64,000 bases of DNA, taken from assembly GCA_023386815.1 (NCBI GenBank), contig JAEWIZ010000018.1:1-64000 (forward strand). The letters run 5' to 3'. Below, one piece after another: positions 24,484-32,964 of the stretch (its first letter is position 1; every line of letters starts with the position of its first letter). This DNA comes from Bacillota bacterium. Lineage in GTDB: Bacteria > Bacillota > Clostridia > Lachnospirales > Lachnospiraceae. Made by a program: the position numbers and the translations under genes. The notes beneath the pieces are model-generated. The model saw nothing but the letters and a program-made list of their open reading frames with translations. It did no database searches and was not told the DNA's origin.

Positions 24484-25875
24484 TTATAAATCACAATTAC
24501 TTACGGTTCTAGGGAATGGAACTACGTCTCTGATATTACCCATTCCTGTGAGATACATAACACAGCGTTCAAACCCAAGTCCAAAGCCTGCATGTCTGGC
24601 TGTACCATATTTTCTTAGATCCAGATAGAACTCATAATCCTCTTTTCTAAGACCCATTTCATCCATTCTCTTTACAAGCTTATCGTAATCATCTTCTCTT
24701 TGGCTACCCCCGATAATTTCACCGATACCAGGAACCAGAAGATCCATAGCTGCAACTGTCTTATTATCCTCATTCATCTTCATATAAAAAGCTTTGATGT
24801 CCTTCGGATAGTCCGTTACAAATAATGGCTTTTTAAATACCTGCTCTGTCAGATAACGCTCATGCTCTGTCTGTAGATCACATCCCCAGGTTACCTTATA
24901 ATCAAAATTATCATTATTCTTCGTCAGGATATCTATCGCTTCCGTATAGGTTACATGTCCAAATTCTGAATTAACTACATTATTAAGACGCTCCAGTAAG
25001 CCCTGGTCGATGAATTGATTAAAGAAATTCATTTCCTCTGGCGCATGCTCCAGCACATAGCGAATTACATATTTTAGCATTCCTTCTGCCATTGCCATAT
25101 CATCCTTCAAATCTGCAAATGCAATCTCCGGCTCAATCATCCAGAACTCTGCTGCATGCCTTGTGGTATTGGAATTCTCAGCTCGGAAGGTTGGCCCAAA
25201 GGTATAGATATTCTTAAAAGCCATAGCATAGGTTTCACCATTCAATTGTCCACTTACGGTTAAGTTAGTCTCTTTTCCAAAGAAATCTCCAGAATAGTCA
25301 ATATCTCCATCCTCAGTTTTTGGCAGATTATTTAAATCCAGAGTGGTTACACGGAACATTTCTCCCGCTCCCTCACAGTCACTTCCGGTGATGATCGGAG
25401 TATGAACATATACAAAATCTCTATCCTGAAAATACTGGTGAATCGCATAGGCAATCATTGAACGTACACGAAATACCGCCTGAAAGGTGTTTGTCCTAGC
25501 TCGTAAATGAGTCATTGTTCTAAGATATTCTAAGGTATGTCTCTTCTTCTGCAATGGATAATCTGCGGTGGATGCTCCTTCAATAGCAACCTCTTCCGCC
25601 TGAATTTCAAAAGGCTGCTTTGCTTGTGGAGTCGCTACCAGCATTCCCTTTACTATAACAGCAGAGCCTACATTTAATTTTGAGACTGCTGTGAAATTCT
25701 CTAAGGTATCATGATATACAACCTGAAGCGGTTCAAAATATGTTCCATCATTTAAAACCACAAAGCCAAAGGTCTTAGAATCTCTGACACTTCTTACCCA
25801 GCCTCCAACTGAGACCTGTTTACCAATATATTGTTCTTTGTTACGATACAATTCTCTGATATCTAATAAATCCAT
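24484..25875 (-). CDS. asnS: Asparaginyl-tRNA synthetase
   Basis: Class IIb aminoacyl-tRNA synthetase of 463 aa that charges tRNA-Asn in the cytoplasm. An N-terminal OB-fold anticodon-binding domain (about 1-110, VSVGGWVRSVRDSKTFGFVV) is followed by the catalytic domain with motif 2 FRAENSNTTRHAAEFWMIEPE-type residues near 230 and motif 3 GFGLGFERCVMYLTG near the end. Length and motifs are normal. There is no T-box leader in the short upstream gap. It ends convergently with the LCP gene. Confidence 0.97.
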   Translation of the reverse strand: MDLLDIRELYRNKEQYIGKQVSVGGWVRSVRDSKTFGFVVLNDGTYFEPLQVVYHDTLENFTAVSKLNVGSAVIVKGMLVATPQAKQPFEIQAEEVAIEGASTADYPLQKKRHTLEYLRTMTHLRARTNTFQAVFRVRSMIAYAIHQYFQDRDFVYVHTPIITGSDCEGAGEMFRVTTLDLNNLPKTEDGDIDYSGDFFGKETNLTVSGQLNGETYAMAFKNIYTFGPTFRAENSNTTRHAAEFWMIEPEIAFADLKDDMAMAEGMLKYVIRYVLEHAPEEMNFFNQFIDQGLLERLNNVVNSEFGHVTYTEAIDILTKNNDNFDYKVTWGCDLQTEHERYLTEQVFKKPLFVTDYPKDIKAFYMKMNEDNKTVAAMDLLVPGIGEIIGGSQREDDYDKLVKRMDEMGLRKEDYEFYLDLRKYGTARHAGFGLGFERCVMYLTGMGNIRDVVPFPRTVSNCDL

Positions 25876-25942
25876 AATTATATACTCCTTTGTTAATACG
25901 ATTAAGGTATTCTTATCTAGTATAGCACAAGTTTAAGATATT

Positions 25943-26680
25943 TCAAGGATCGCTGTTTTTGTTTTCTCTTGTGACTAAAGCGGTTAAAATATCCTTCTTA
26001 ATCCTGCTTTTGCATTCCATAAAATTAACTGCTTCATTTATATTTTCCAAGGAATGAGCATCTGAATTAGTAATAATATTACACTGTTTCAGATACGGAT
26101 TTCCCTTACTAATCCTCTCTAGGTTTCCATGGTTGGCCAGCTCAGCAGCTTGAAAATCTGCAGTCGGGGGAACAAATCCGAGATTAGATATTAAACTATT
26201 CGAATTCTTGTCAATATGAGCTGGAATATACACCCCTTTAAACTTCTCCATCAATGCCCCAAGCTCATCAAAGGATATGTTGGTTGCATTGATTAGTAGA
26301 AAAGGCTCTGTTCCAACTTGATTGTCCTCCTCATCATAGATCTCCTGCTTTCCAAAGGCTCGCTCATCATTGGGATAGCGCATCAGCTTTGAATATACAT
26401 ATTCATCAAAGCGAAGGGCATCTGCCAATTCTTCAAACAAACACAGCACATGTACCTCTTCCATGGTACAAAGCTCCATTCCCGCAATCGCTATCAGTTC
26501 GTATTCCTTTGCCCATTTCATAACTGCAGGACAATTTCTACAGGTATTATGATCTGTTATTGCAATGACATCCAAGCCTTTTAGTGCGGACATTGCGACG
26601 ATATTTGCCGGAGTCATATCCTCATCACCACAGGGAGATAGGCAGGAGTGGATATGAAGATCGTAGGAAAGCTTAAGCAT
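25943..26680 (-). CDS. PHP-domain metal-dependent phosphoesterase
   Basis: A 245-aa PHP-family protein. Metal ligands are visible in DLHIHSCLSPCGD, ITDHNTC, the PAHIDK motif and NSDAH. The start at 26678-26680 has AGGAG and overlaps the 3' end of the preceding DRTGG gene by 8 bases, so the two are coupled. PHP proteins of this kind occur beside hydrogenase-regulation genes in Clostridia; the substrate is unknown. Confidence 0.88.
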   Translation of the reverse strand: MLKLSYDLHIHSCLSPCGDEDMTPANIVAMSALKGLDVIAITDHNTCRNCPAVMKWAKEYELIAIAGMELCTMEEVHVLCLFEELADALRFDEYVYSKLMRYPNDERAFGKQEIYDEEDNQVGTEPFLLINATNISFDELGALMEKFKGVYIPAHIDKNSNSLISNLGFVPPTADFQAAELANHGNLERISKGNPYLKQCNIITNSDAHSLENINEAVNFMECKSRIKKDILTALVTRENKNSDP

Positions 26681-27008
26681 GCTGCTCCTGATAAATGATA
26701 AGTGCTGCATTAAAGATTGGGAGCTCCGTTGCTAATACTGTAATCCCCTGCTCCTTTGCTTTTTGTAAAGCGGGTTCATCCAGCTTGCTGCCTTCTGCAA
26801 GAATAATACAGGAAGCGTCTGCTAAGGAAGCGACCGCAAGGGTATTGATGTTACCCATGACTGTCACCCAGGCAGAATCTGCCGGCATCCTTCCCATGGC
26901 AATGCTCAATAGGTCACAGCAATAAGGGGCTGAAATCTCCCTGTCAGAACCCTCTCCATCATTTAATACAAGAAATCCACATTTCTTAATGAGATCAATA
27001 ACCTTCAT
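26673..27008 (-). CDS. DRTGG-domain protein (first)
   Basis: A 111-aa protein made of one DRTGG-type domain, a small fold associated with CBS and nucleotide-sensing proteins. It starts MKVIDLIKKCGF after GGGAGG; the CDLLSIAMGRMPADSAWVTV and TLAVASLADASCIILAEG segments fit the family. A second DRTGG protein lies at 28950-29303 in the same cluster, suggesting paired sensor subunits. Function is not established. Confidence 0.78.
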   Translation of the reverse strand: MKVIDLIKKCGFLVLNDGEGSDREISAPYCCDLLSIAMGRMPADSAWVTVMGNINTLAVASLADASCIILAEGSKLDEPALQKAKEQGITVLATELPIFNAALIIYQEQHA

Positions 27009-27130
27009 ACTACCTCCCAAGTACCTCAGTGTATATTAATATCTGCTATTTTAACTAATTTTCATCAGCTATGCATCCCACAATTTTTATTATGTACTTT
27101 ATATAGTTTTATCTTTATATAGTTTTATCC

Positions 27131-28414
27131 TTATTTATTCGTATCCAGTTTTAACAATTCATCAGTCAGCTTATGGATGTAATCACGAAGAATGTGAATG
27201 CATGCCTGTTCTTTTGCAACACCACGTACAATATCCTCTGCTAATGCTTTGCAGGTCGGTGCTCCACAAGAACCGCAGTCCAGTTTTGGAAATAACTCAC
27301 ACAACTCCTCCACCCTTGACATATTAGCAATGCTCTCCTTCATGTCATTACCAAGCTTAAATACCGGTTCATACTTTACCATATCTGTCCAATATGCATC
27401 CTCGCATCCACTATTAGATAAATGATTGCAAGCTACTGGAAGATATTTACGAAGTCTCTTTAGCTTCACCTTTGCCAGATATGGATTTTCTACTGTCAGA
27501 ACTCCTCCAACACAGCCTCCTGCACAAGCATTCAACTCTATGAACTCAAGATCATCGAATTTTTGATCCTCCAGATCCTCCAGTATCTTAATAACATTCT
27601 CAATCCCATCAGCTGCCAGATAATTATCAGATAACAAACTCCCGGCTTCTCCACCGGTACTTCCCCAGCCAATACCGATTCGACCCGAGATACTGAGTTC
27701 TTCTACATGATCAATACTTTGCTTCATATAGGGAAGAAGAGCCGGATATACTTCTTTAATAGCCAGTACGCCGTCGATATCACTATGATCAATCCCTATC
27801 GGTGCCTTTACCGCGGTCATTTTGGCAGGACATGGGGATATAAAGATAATTCCTATCTTCTCCTTCGGAAGGCCCGTCTTCGCTACAGCTTTTTCTCTAG
27901 CTATCTTAGCTGCTAAATCTACCGGTGCGCAGATGGGCAGAAGATGCTCTATTAGGTTTGGAAAGCGAACCTGAATGAGCCTCACTACGGAAGGACAGGC
28001 CGTGCTTATGATGGGCCACATCTCCTTATGGTTTGATACGTAACTTCTTGAAAGCTCCGACACTAACTCTGCCGCCCCACTCACCTCATAGACTTCATCA
28101 AATCCCATTTTCTTTAGCGCCGTCAGAACAATATTAATATCATCCAGATGATTGAATTGTCCATATAAAGAAGGAGCTGGAAGAGCTACGGTGTATTCAA
28201 ACATCTTCATTATCTCAAGTGAATCATAGGTTGCTTCCTTCGCATGATGGGGGCAGATACGGATACACTCCCCACAATCGATACAAAATTCCTTAGTTAT
28301 TGCAGCCTTTCCATTTCTAACTCGGATAGCCTGAGTTGGGCAACGTTTGATGCAATTTATACATCCCATGCATAGGTCTTCTTTTAACCGAACTGATGTA
28401 AAAAACTTACCCAT
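27131..28414 (-). CDS. HydS-like [FeFe] hydrogenase (putative sensory)
   Basis: A 427-aa iron-sulfur protein. Two 4Fe-4S motifs (CMGCINCIKRCP, CIDCGECIRICP) precede an H-cluster domain with L1 ISTACPSVV, L2 FISPCPAK and L3 NACAGGCVGG. A C-terminal 4Fe-4S motif follows (CGSCGAPTCKALAEDIV). L1 has Ala where catalytic hydrogenases have the proton-relay Cys, as in sensory HydS-type enzymes, so it more likely senses H2 or redox state than turns over. The start was put at 28412-28414 by spacing from AAAGG. Adjacent to ATPase and DRTGG genes and to the catalytic hnd operon. Confidence 0.85.
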   Translation of the reverse strand: MGKFFTSVRLKEDLCMGCINCIKRCPTQAIRVRNGKAAITKEFCIDCGECIRICPHHAKEATYDSLEIMKMFEYTVALPAPSLYGQFNHLDDINIVLTALKKMGFDEVYEVSGAAELVSELSRSYVSNHKEMWPIISTACPSVVRLIQVRFPNLIEHLLPICAPVDLAAKIAREKAVAKTGLPKEKIGIIFISPCPAKMTAVKAPIGIDHSDIDGVLAIKEVYPALLPYMKQSIDHVEELSISGRIGIGWGSTGGEAGSLLSDNYLAADGIENVIKILEDLEDQKFDDLEFIELNACAGGCVGGVLTVENPYLAKVKLKRLRKYLPVACNHLSNSGCEDAYWTDMVKYEPVFKLGNDMKESIANMSRVEELCELFPKLDCGSCGAPTCKALAEDIVRGVAKEQACIHILRDYIHKLTDELLKLDTNK

Positions 28415-28524
28415 ATAAACCATGCCTTTCTTAATAACCTGCAAGCTATCAGCATGAGCCTGTTAGCTGCAACGTTAATTGTGAATTATATCAGTCACTT
28501 TCTCCGATAATAAACCAAACCTGA

Positions 28525-28953
28525 CTAGGCTATTTTTACTTTCATAGTCACCGTCGTTCCAACGCCAAGGACACTTTCTATCTTCATTTCATCCGTATAT
28601 CTCTTCATATTAGGCAGACCCATCCCGGCTCCAAATCCCAGTGAGCGAATATTATCCGGTGCTGTCGAATACCCTGCCTGCATTGCCAGCTCAATATCTT
28701 CTATTCCTGGACCCTGATCCTTCAGTATCATCAAAATCTCTTCCGGTGATACGATTACCTCAATTGTACCGCCAAAAGCATGGATTACCATATTAATTTC
28801 GCCCTCATACATGGCAATAGCAACCTTCCTGACAATATCAGGATCAACTCCCATTTTCTTAAGCTTACCCTTGACACTACTGGAAGCTTCCCCCGCTCTG
28901 GTAAAATCGTCTGCGGGAACCTGATATGACATCACTATTGTATCCTTATTCAT
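28525..28953 (-). CDS. Histidine-kinase-type ATPase (RsbW/SpoIIAB-like)
   Basis: A 142-aa stand-alone GHKL ATPase. The N box YEGEINMVIHAFGG, the G1 box DQGPGIEDIE and G2 LGFGAGMGLPNMKRY are present; no sensor or dimerisation domain. Such proteins act as anti-sigma kinases or partners of regulatory hydrogenases. It overlaps the preceding DRTGG gene as ATGA, so they are translated together. Confidence 0.85.
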   Translation of the reverse strand: MNKDTIVMSYQVPADDFTRAGEASSSVKGKLKKMGVDPDIVRKVAIAMYEGEINMVIHAFGGTIEVIVSPEEILMILKDQGPGIEDIELAMQAGYSTAPDNIRSLGFGAGMGLPNMKRYTDEMKIESVLGVGTTVTMKVKIA

Positions 28954-29303
28954 TTATAATCAGGACCTCCTCGCAAACCTTTTTCATAGAGCATTCCACA
29001 AGCAGAAAACATCCTATGTCCAGAAGTAAGGATTGCAATCTCTTTCTCTTTTGCCATCTCAATCATTCCCTCATCGGGTAATTTACCTCTAACAAAAACA
29101 ACGCAGATGATATCCATCATCTCACAAGTACGTATTACCTGCAGATTACATAAACCAGTGAGCAGTACGGACTGATCTTTCATAAAGGCTAGCACATCAC
29201 TCATCATATCTGATCCACAGGCTGTGTGCACTTCCCTGTCGCCCCATTCTTCACCGACAACGAACTCGGCCTTTAGTATTTCTTTGACATCTTTTATTGT
29301 CAT
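28950..29303 (-). CDS. DRTGG-domain protein (second)
   Basis: A 117-aa protein beginning MTIKDVKEILKAEFVVGEEW, with ACGSDMMSDVLAFMK and the late EIAILTSGHRMFSACGMLYE that match DRTGG-type domains. The start at 29301-29303 has GGAGG; a start four codons earlier is possible. It is the first gene of the leftward hydrogenase-regulator unit. Confidence 0.78.
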   Translation of the reverse strand: MTIKDVKEILKAEFVVGEEWGDREVHTACGSDMMSDVLAFMKDQSVLLTGLCNLQVIRTCEMMDIICVVFVRGKLPDEGMIEMAKEKEIAILTSGHRMFSACGMLYEKGLRGGPDYK

Positions 29304-29448
29304 AAAATCCTCCATTTTATGTGTAGAGCACCTTCAAAACCCCTTACACGCATGTTTGTGGCCGATTTTCGTTTCTGAGAGTACTCCGAACTACACGTTA
29401 CATATATATGTTTATTATTATCATATTTACCACGATTTTAATGATTGA

Positions 29449-30756
29449 TTAAGACACTGAACCGTTGAACATTTCAAAGGAGCTCGCAGGAACTTTTTTT
29501 GCCATTACGAGAGCTGTTGATGCATTTGCCATTAATGCTTTGTAATCTGCCGAACCTCGATGCATCGTAATTCCTATGCTTACTACCAGGCTATTCTTAG
29601 TATATTCATAGTTGTGGATTTCTCCAATCGCTTTACAGAGTTGGTTTGCTTTGTCATATATTATTTTGTCTGAGGAAACATTCTTAATATAGACAACAAA
29701 CTCACTAAGACTAAGTCTCCCAATAATGTCACTGGTACGGAAGAAGTTCTTTAACACTCTTCCTACTGAGGTCATAATATTTTCCCCATCAATGGTATTT
29801 CTTACCTCATTAATACCTTTAAAATTCCTGATATCTATCATCATTAATGCACTAATTGAGTTGTCCGTTTGACTTGCAGCTGCTTCTTTCATCATTATTT
29901 CTGCAGAATCTCTTGTACATACGTTCGAAACATTATCATATTTAGGGATATGTGATATAGTCTCAGCTTCATTTGACTTTATCGCCATAAGTGATACCTT
30001 ACCTACAACTTTATAGGGATTCCGGTTATCATCAAATATGATGGAAGCATAGCAGGTATACCAGGTTGGAATACCATCCTTCCCAATCAATCGAAGCTCA
30101 AATCTGACCTGTTTCCTTCCGCTCATCATACTATTGAAAATTGATACCACTGCCGGTAATTCTTCCTGGTGAATAATCTTTGTCTTTTCCAGCTTCTTAC
30201 GAAAGCCTGTTATCACATTCTCTTTCCCAAAGATCTCACGGAATTGTTCGGAGAACATTAACTTATCCGTTGCAATTTCGTATTCAAAAAATAACTCCTT
30301 CGCGAGATCAGAAATAATCCGGTGATAATCATTGGTTTGCTCTAACTTTTTATAACCAACCATGAGATAGGTAATATCAACTGCCACACAGTAATAAATC
30401 GGCACTGTTTTCATACCGCTTTGGTAGGTCTCGTCTGTTTTTTTTCCTGAAATCATTACCCAATGGAAGCTTCCGTCCTGCTGTAATACCCGAAAATGGA
30501 AGTTAATCATATTATCCTTGCGATGCTTCTCATTAGCCAGTTGTTGAGTTAAATTGATAATATCAGCTGAATAAACTAAGCGTAGCAAGGAAGCTGGTAA
30601 TTTGATACTTGTCCTGTCCGACACCTTCATGATCATGGAGAAAAACTTGTCCGTTGCATAAACAAGAGTTAGCATATCATCGAATGCAATCTTTGCAACG
30701 CCTCCCGGTACCGATTGTAATATTTGAATAAATTGTTGCTCTTCTTGTGCTTCCAT
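29449..30756 (-). CDS. PAS / degenerate GGDEF protein
   Basis: A 435-aa protein with PAS-like regions at about 15-130 and 150-260 (RVLQQDGSFHWVMISG, RLIGKDGIPTWYTCY) and a C-terminal GGDEF-fold domain. The signature GGDEF is replaced by RLSLSEF after DIIG, so diguanylate cyclase activity is unlikely; a c-di-GMP- or GTP-sensing or scaffold role is more plausible. Start with GAAAGG upstream. It lies between the HydS-like cluster and the catalytic hydrogenase operon. Confidence 0.82.
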   Translation of the reverse strand: MEAQEEQQFIQILQSVPGGVAKIAFDDMLTLVYATDKFFSMIMKVSDRTSIKLPASLLRLVYSADIINLTQQLANEKHRKDNMINFHFRVLQQDGSFHWVMISGKKTDETYQSGMKTVPIYYCVAVDITYLMVGYKKLEQTNDYHRIISDLAKELFFEYEIATDKLMFSEQFREIFGKENVITGFRKKLEKTKIIHQEELPAVVSIFNSMMSGRKQVRFELRLIGKDGIPTWYTCYASIIFDDNRNPYKVVGKVSLMAIKSNEAETISHIPKYDNVSNVCTRDSAEIMMKEAAASQTDNSISALMMIDIRNFKGINEVRNTIDGENIMTSVGRVLKNFFRTSDIIGRLSLSEFVVYIKNVSSDKIIYDKANQLCKAIGEIHNYEYTKNSLVVSIGITMHRGSADYKALMANASTALVMAKKVPASSFEMFNGSVS

Positions 30757-30780
30757 GGTCTCGCCTTTCTGTACCTAATA

Positions 30781-30965
30781 TAAGTTATTGGAAGTGGTAT
30801 ACTTCCAATAAATGGCGCTGCTTTTGCGCGGTTCATCTCGACTACAGGAACAGTACTTTGTTCCTGTAGTATTAGTTATCGGAAGGTGTACTTACTTCCG
30901 ATAAAAGGCGCTGTATCTGCGCCGTTCATCTCGACTACAGGAACAGTACTTTGTTCCTGTAGTAT
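30781..30965 (+). repeat. Tandem three-stem-loop intergenic repeats (two copies)
   Basis: Copy 1 (30781-30872) and copy 2 (30873-30965) each hold stem A (TTGGAAGT/ACTTCCAA versus TCGGAAG/CTTCCGA), stem B (GGCGCTG with GCGC), and stem C (CTACAGGAACA/TGTTCCTGTAG). The last 42 bases are identical. Stem A differs between copies but stays paired. They fill half of the 442-bp gap between divergent genes; the rest holds the hndA promoter. Confidence 0.65.
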
Positions 30966-31143
30966 AATAGTTCTATTATATATCAAAATGTATGTAAATT
31001 CAATCTTTTAATCCACATGTCCATCGTTGAAACCTACAAGGATTCACTAATCTTTTATTTCTATTTATACATCTTGCCTGTAGTTATTTATATATATACG
31101 TGGATACTTGTTAATTATTTTTGTAGATTTTTTAACACACTTG

Positions 31144-31152
31144 TGGTATACT
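31144..31152 (+). promoter_or_regulatory. Probable extended -10 of the hnd operon promoter
   Basis: TGGTATACT forms an extended -10 (TGN then TATACT) about 45 bases before the hndA start. A clear -35 was not seen. Confidence 0.4.
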
Positions 31153-31198
31153 GTCATTGTTTGTGTGGCGACACGATTTTATTCAAGGAGGTTTTATA

Positions 31199-31693
31199 AT
31201 GGGAATGCAAAATAGTACAGTACCTTTTGCAGGAACAAGAGAGCAGGAAACTGCCCTTTTAAACGTCATCGCTGAGTATAAGGATGATAAAGGCGCTTTA
31301 ATGCCAATATTGCAAAAGGCACAAGGAATCTATGGCTATCTTCCAATCGAAGTTCAGACCATTATTTCTAACGAGTTAAATGTACCGTTAGAAAAAATTT
31401 ATGGTATCGTAACATTCTATTCACAATTCTCCCTTAACCCAAAGGGCAAATTCAACATTTCAGTCTGTCTTGGAACCGCTTGCTATGTAAAAGGTTCCGG
31501 TGATATCTTTAACAAATTCAAGGATTTACTTGGAGTTGAAGATGGCGGATGTACAGCAGACGGTAAATTTTCACTTGAGTCCTGCCGTTGTATCGGCGCA
31601 TGCGGACTTGCACCCGTATTAACGGTTAATGAAGATGTTTACGGTAAGTTAACTGTTGATGATGTAGAAGGTATTTTAAAGAAATACGAATAG
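31199..31693 (+). CDS. hndA: Hydrogenase subunit HndA/HydC (NuoE-like)
   Basis: A 164-aa subunit with a thioredoxin-fold [2Fe-2S] domain. Ligands are in VCLGTACYVKGSGD and SCRCIGACGLAP; the N-terminal helical segment (ALMPILQKAQGIYGYLP) is typical of NuoE/HndA. It passes electrons between the flavin subunit and the rest of an NAD(P)-linked hydrogenase. AAGGAGG precedes the ATG at 31199-31201. First gene of the operon. Confidence 0.92.
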   Translation: MGMQNSTVPFAGTREQETALLNVIAEYKDDKGALMPILQKAQGIYGYLPIEVQTIISNELNVPLEKIYGIVTFYSQFSLNPKGKFNISVCLGTACYVKGSGDIFNKFKDLLGVEDGGCTADGKFSLESCRCIGACGLAPVLTVNEDVYGKLTVDDVEGILKKYE

Positions 31694-31694
31694 T

Positions 31695-32252
31695 ATGATG
31701 ACTGAAATTTCTCTTAATGTATTAGATATTGCGAACAATTCAATACGGGCTGGCGCTGGTTTGATTGAAATTACCGTTCAAATACGAAGAGATCTGGATG
31801 CACTAACGATAATCATCTCAGATAATGGAAGCGGCATGTCGCAAGAGCAGCTAACGCAGGTAGAAGATCCATTTTTTACAACTCGTACAACCAGAAGGAT
31901 TGGACTTGGTGTACCATTTTTCAAGATGGCCGCATTAAGCACCGGTGGAAGCTTTAAAATAGATTCTACACTGGGAGTTGGCACTATAATAACTGCTGTT
32001 TTTGGTCTATCCCATATTGACCGAATGCCCTTAGGTGACATGAACAGCACGATTCATACATTAATTACTTTGAATACTCATATTGATTTCCTTTATACAT
32101 ATGAATTTGATGGAAATCGATTTACACTTGATACCAGGGAGTTTCGACAGATTCTAGGAGGCATTCCATTAAATTCCCCGGAAGTAACTAATTATATAAA
32201 AGAATACTTAAATGAAAATCAAAATGAAACAGACGGTGGATATCACATCTAG
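31695..32252 (+). CDS. Histidine-kinase-type ATPase within the hydrogenase operon
   Basis: A 185-aa GHKL ATPase starting one base after hndA. Motifs: LDIANNSIRAGAG (N box), ISDNGSGM, DPFFTTRTTRRIGLGVPFFK and the late STLGVGTI. There is no phospho-acceptor or sensor domain. Genes of this kind are commonly embedded in Clostridial hydrogenase operons, but their job is not settled. The ribosome site is weak, suggesting coupling to hndA translation. Confidence 0.82.
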   Translation: MMTEISLNVLDIANNSIRAGAGLIEITVQIRRDLDALTIIISDNGSGMSQEQLTQVEDPFFTTRTTRRIGLGVPFFKMAALSTGGSFKIDSTLGVGTIITAVFGLSHIDRMPLGDMNSTIHTLITLNTHIDFLYTYEFDGNRFTLDTREFRQILGGIPLNSPEVTNYIKEYLNENQNETDGGYHI

Positions 32253-32460
32253 GTATCTTCGTCTCAGACTGAGGCAGGGGCGTGCTGCTTTGGTAATATG
32301 ACATTAGAGATATAGACAAAAAGTCGTAAACCTCTGGTTTACGCGAGGGTTAACCATATATTTATAAATTAGGAGGAATCGAATCCTTCCTATAAATAAG
32401 TATAATGGGTTAATTTCTAATTTCCGGAAACCAACTTTTCCGGAACCGCATATTTAAATA

Positions 32461-32562
32461 AGAGAGGATAAATCCTCCTCTCTAGTAACCGTAAATATTT
32501 TAATTTAATTAAGAGAGGATAAATCCTCCTCTCTAGTAACCGTAAATATTTTAATTTAATTA
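32461..32562 (+). repeat. 51-bp perfect tandem duplication with anti-SD hairpins
   Basis: 32461-32511 and 32512-32562 are identical. Each forms a stem AGAGAGGAT with ATCCTC/CTCTCT. The ATCCTCCT in each copy is an exact complement of AGGAGGAT, the ribosome site of the next gene (32563-32570). Upstream, TAGGAGGA..TCCTTCCTA (about 32369-32392) and TTCCGGAA repeats (32422-32444) add further hairpins. The 322-bp gap thus appears to be a structured regulatory region. Confidence 0.7.
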
Positions 32563-32574
32563 AGGAGGATTAGC

Positions 32575-32946
32575 ATGAAATCTCTAGAAGAGCTAAAAGC
32601 AATCAGAGAAAAAATGCAGGGTCAGATCGGAATTCGCAGTGAATCCAGCGACCAGACCCGTGTTGTCGTAGGTATGGCTACCTGTGGTATCGCCAGCGGT
32701 GCAAGACCAGTTCTTACCGCACTTTCTGATGCAGTTCAGACTAAGGGTATGACCAATATATCTGTTACACAGACCGGATGTATCGGTTTATGTCAATATG
32801 AGCCTATCGTAGAAGTATACGAACCAGGCAAAGATAAAGTAACCTATATTAAAATGACTCCGGAAAAGGCTCAGGAAGTGTTTGAGCAGCATTTAGTCCG
32901 TGGTCAGGTAGTTCAAAAATATACGATCGCCGAAGTACTCGGTTAA
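32575..32946 (+). CDS. hndB: Hydrogenase subunit HndB-like ([2Fe-2S] ferredoxin)
   Basis: A 123-aa thioredoxin-like [2Fe-2S] protein. Cys ligands lie in MATCGIASGARP and QTGCIGLCQYEP. HndB is an accessory electron-transfer subunit of four-subunit HndABCD hydrogenases. The strong AAGGAGG ribosome site is exactly matched by anti-SD sequences in the tandem repeat upstream. Followed after 18 bases by the flavin subunit. Confidence 0.88.
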   Translation: MKSLEELKAIREKMQGQIGIRSESSDQTRVVVGMATCGIASGARPVLTALSDAVQTKGMTNISVTQTGCIGLCQYEPIVEVYEPGKDKVTYIKMTPEKAQEVFEQHLVRGQVVQKYTIAEVLG

Positions 32947-32964
32947 TCTGAAGGAGGTCACACT

